Below are positions 62,908-64,000 of a stretch of DNA of 64,000 nucleotides, piece by piece. A program made the position numbers and the translations under genes. The first letter of the stretch is position 1. Each line of letters starts with the position of its first letter. The stretch is from the NCBI GenBank assembly GCA_027620495.1, contig JAQCEA010000004.1, forward strand, positions 62,001-126,000, given 5' to 3'. The notes below the pieces were generated by a model. The model did not search any database, had not been told where the DNA came from, and saw nothing but the letters and a program-made list of their open reading frames with translations. Source of the stretch: Pseudomonadota bacterium (GTDB taxonomy: Bacteria; Pseudomonadota; Alphaproteobacteria; Puniceispirillales; Puniceispirillaceae).

Positions 62908-63945
62908 TTAGCGAAAGGCTGGCATCACTTTGTCACAAAATAGCTCTAACGACTTGATTTGTTCATCATGATCAAGCCCCATTGAGGCGTAATAAATGAA
63001 CGAATCGACGCCGAGATTCTGGTATTTCTTTAGCTTTTCGATGGCTTGATCAGGCGATCCGAATAGCAGATTTTCTTCCAGCATATCGGCGTTATACTCA
63101 TCGCGGTTGACCAATTCAGCAAGTGGCGTCTGTGCCGGGAAGCCGTTGGTGACGCCGCCGATATTGCGGAACAGATTTTCAAACTGCCCGAGCACATTTT
63201 GGATAGCGGCAATGGCCTTTTCGCGGCTGGCCTTCGTTTCGTAAATGGCGGCATGGCGCATGAGTGCAAAATGTGGCCGTTTGGCGTTTTCAAATTTGGC
63301 CATCGATTCATCAAAACGCTGTTTATAGAGTTCAGCCTCGTCAAACCCACGGGTCAGCGGCCAGCACATGATGTTGCAGTTATTTTGGATGGCATAATCA
63401 TAGGTGATCGGTGATCGCGCCGCGACCCATAATGGGGGGTGTGGCTGTTGCAATGGTTTTGGCACTGATGTTGATGTTGGAAACTGCCAATATTCACCAT
63501 TATGTTCGTAATCACCCTGCCATAGCGCCAATACAGCTGGCAGCATTTCATTCATATATTTCCAACTATCTGATTGCTTTAGGCCCGGGTGCATGCGGTC
63601 GAATTCGCGCTGATAGGCACCTGATCCAATGCCAAATTCAAGCCGCCCATTGGTCAATAAATCCGTCATGGCGGCTTCACCGGCAAGCTTTATGGGATGC
63701 CAATAAGCGGCGTTTACCACGCCGCAGCCCAGCCGAATATTTTTGGTATGTTCGCCCCACCAGGTCAAAAGCGCAAACGGATTTGGCGCGATTGTCATTT
63801 CCAGTGCGTGATGTTCGGCCGCCCAGACAATTTCAAAGCCAGCGTCATCGGCCATTTTGACCATGCGAAGCGTATGATCGCGCACCGCCGTCATCGATGT
63901 CTGGTCATTCATCCGTTCTAAGTTGATGGCAATCTGGAACTTCAT
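62908..63945 (-). CDS. luciferase-like (LLM-class) flavin-dependent monooxygenase
   Basis: A protein of about 345 residues of the bacterial luciferase TIM-barrel family. Features are QIAINLERMNDQT..., GFEIVWAAEHHALEMTIAPNPFALL, GRLEFGIGSGAYQREFDRM and PPLWVAARSP. It uses reduced FMN from a separate reductase to oxidise an organic substrate. The ATG at 63945 has GGGGGAG 8 nt upstream. A longer frame to 63984 is unlikely. Substrate and reductase are not in the window. Sulfur, amine and alkane-type substrates all occur in the family. Confidence 0.87.
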   Translation of the reverse strand: MKFQIAINLERMNDQTSMTAVRDHTLRMVKMADDAGFEIVWAAEHHALEMTIAPNPFALLTWWGEHTKNIRLGCGVVNAAYWHPIKLAGEAAMTDLLTNGRLEFGIGSGAYQREFDRMHPGLKQSDSWKYMNEMLPAVLALWQGDYEHNGEYWQFPTSTSVPKPLQQPHPPLWVAARSPITYDYAIQNNCNIMCWPLTRGFDEAELYKQRFDESMAKFENAKRPHFALMRHAAIYETKASREKAIAAIQNVLGQFENLFRNIGGVTNGFPAQTPLAELVNRDEYNADMLEENLLFGSPDQAIEKLKKYQNLGVDSFIYYASMGLDHDEQIKSLELFCDKVMPAFR

Positions 63946-64000
63946 TTTTGGCTCCCCCCAGCTGTTCTTTGGTGAGGATGTCAAACATCGCTGAATTTAA

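Noticed and set aside
63946-64000. End of an upstream gene on the minus strand at the right edge
   Set aside because: Only about 55 bases remain, two frames close within them, and no family can be recognised.

Overview
The window reads as a chromosomal segment of a free-living, probably marine alphaproteobacterium. Base composition looks balanced and genes are densely packed on both strands. Alphaproteobacterial markers are a GapR/DUF2312 protein beside DUF1244, a double cold-shock-domain protein, an IalB-family secreted protein and a MntR-type regulator. The catabolic content (acrylyl-CoA reductase AcuI, methylmalonyl-CoA mutase, glycine-betaine transport, carnitine degradation) suits an osmolyte-consuming marine lineage. 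A SAR116-like (Puniceispirillum-like) origin is my inference, not something the sequence proves. I found no rRNA, tRNA, CRISPR array, insertion sequence or phage gene.

Layout. 1-9,700: the end of an acyl-CoA dehydrogenase gene, a family III CoA-transferase, a ureohydrolase, a DapA-family aldolase, pyruvate kinase, a 3-hydroxyisobutyrate-dehydrogenase-like enzyme, two small exported proteins and a HAMP-PP2C phosphatase. 9,700-12,040: an opposite-strand operon of a SiaB-like kinase, a SiaC/DUF1987 protein, a class III nucleotide cyclase and a 71-residue protein. With the convergent phosphatase this forms a Sia-type partner-switching module whose output is a class III cyclase rather than the diguanylate cyclase of Pseudomonas SiaABCD. 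It is the most interesting system here. 12,200-31,700: housekeeping genes (acuI, hpt, gabD-like, gamma carbonic anhydrase, Fe-type superoxide dismutase, argG, ybbA/ybbP/tesA, ialB-like, rlmN, Bax1, fbp, fba, M23 peptidase, trxB). 31,800-46,750: an MFS transporter, the double CSD protein, pyrF, gapR, DUF1244, mntR, a GT39 enzyme, mutAB, sufE, a GlxA-type regulator, two RNA-methyltransferase-like genes, an Lrp regulator and a GT4 glycosyltransferase.

46,790-64,000 is largely devoted to quaternary-amine metabolism. It holds betaine-aldehyde dehydrogenase, a class II aldolase, a ProX/ProW/ProV-type betaine importer coupled to an Ldh-family dehydrogenase, and a seven-gene leftward cluster. That cluster encodes an aldehyde dehydrogenase, a CdhR-like regulator, a CaiD-like hydratase, carnitine dehydrogenase, a BKACE 3-dehydrocarnitine-cleaving enzyme, an acyl-CoA dehydrogenase and an ADP-forming acyl-CoA synthetase. 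Together they could take trimethylaminobutyraldehyde or gamma-butyrobetaine through carnitine to glycine betaine. AcuI and MutAB would similarly link acrylyl-CoA (for example from DMSP) through propionyl-CoA to succinyl-CoA, although the carboxylase and epimerase steps are not in the window.

A second theme is short tandem arrays with a period of about 14-16 bp in gaps between genes (6,014; 7,078; 16,609; 31,695; 49,227) and once in frame inside the GT4 gene (46,270). Several share a core like TATGAATTTTGCCGG, so they look like one dispersed, frame-preserving minisatellite family.
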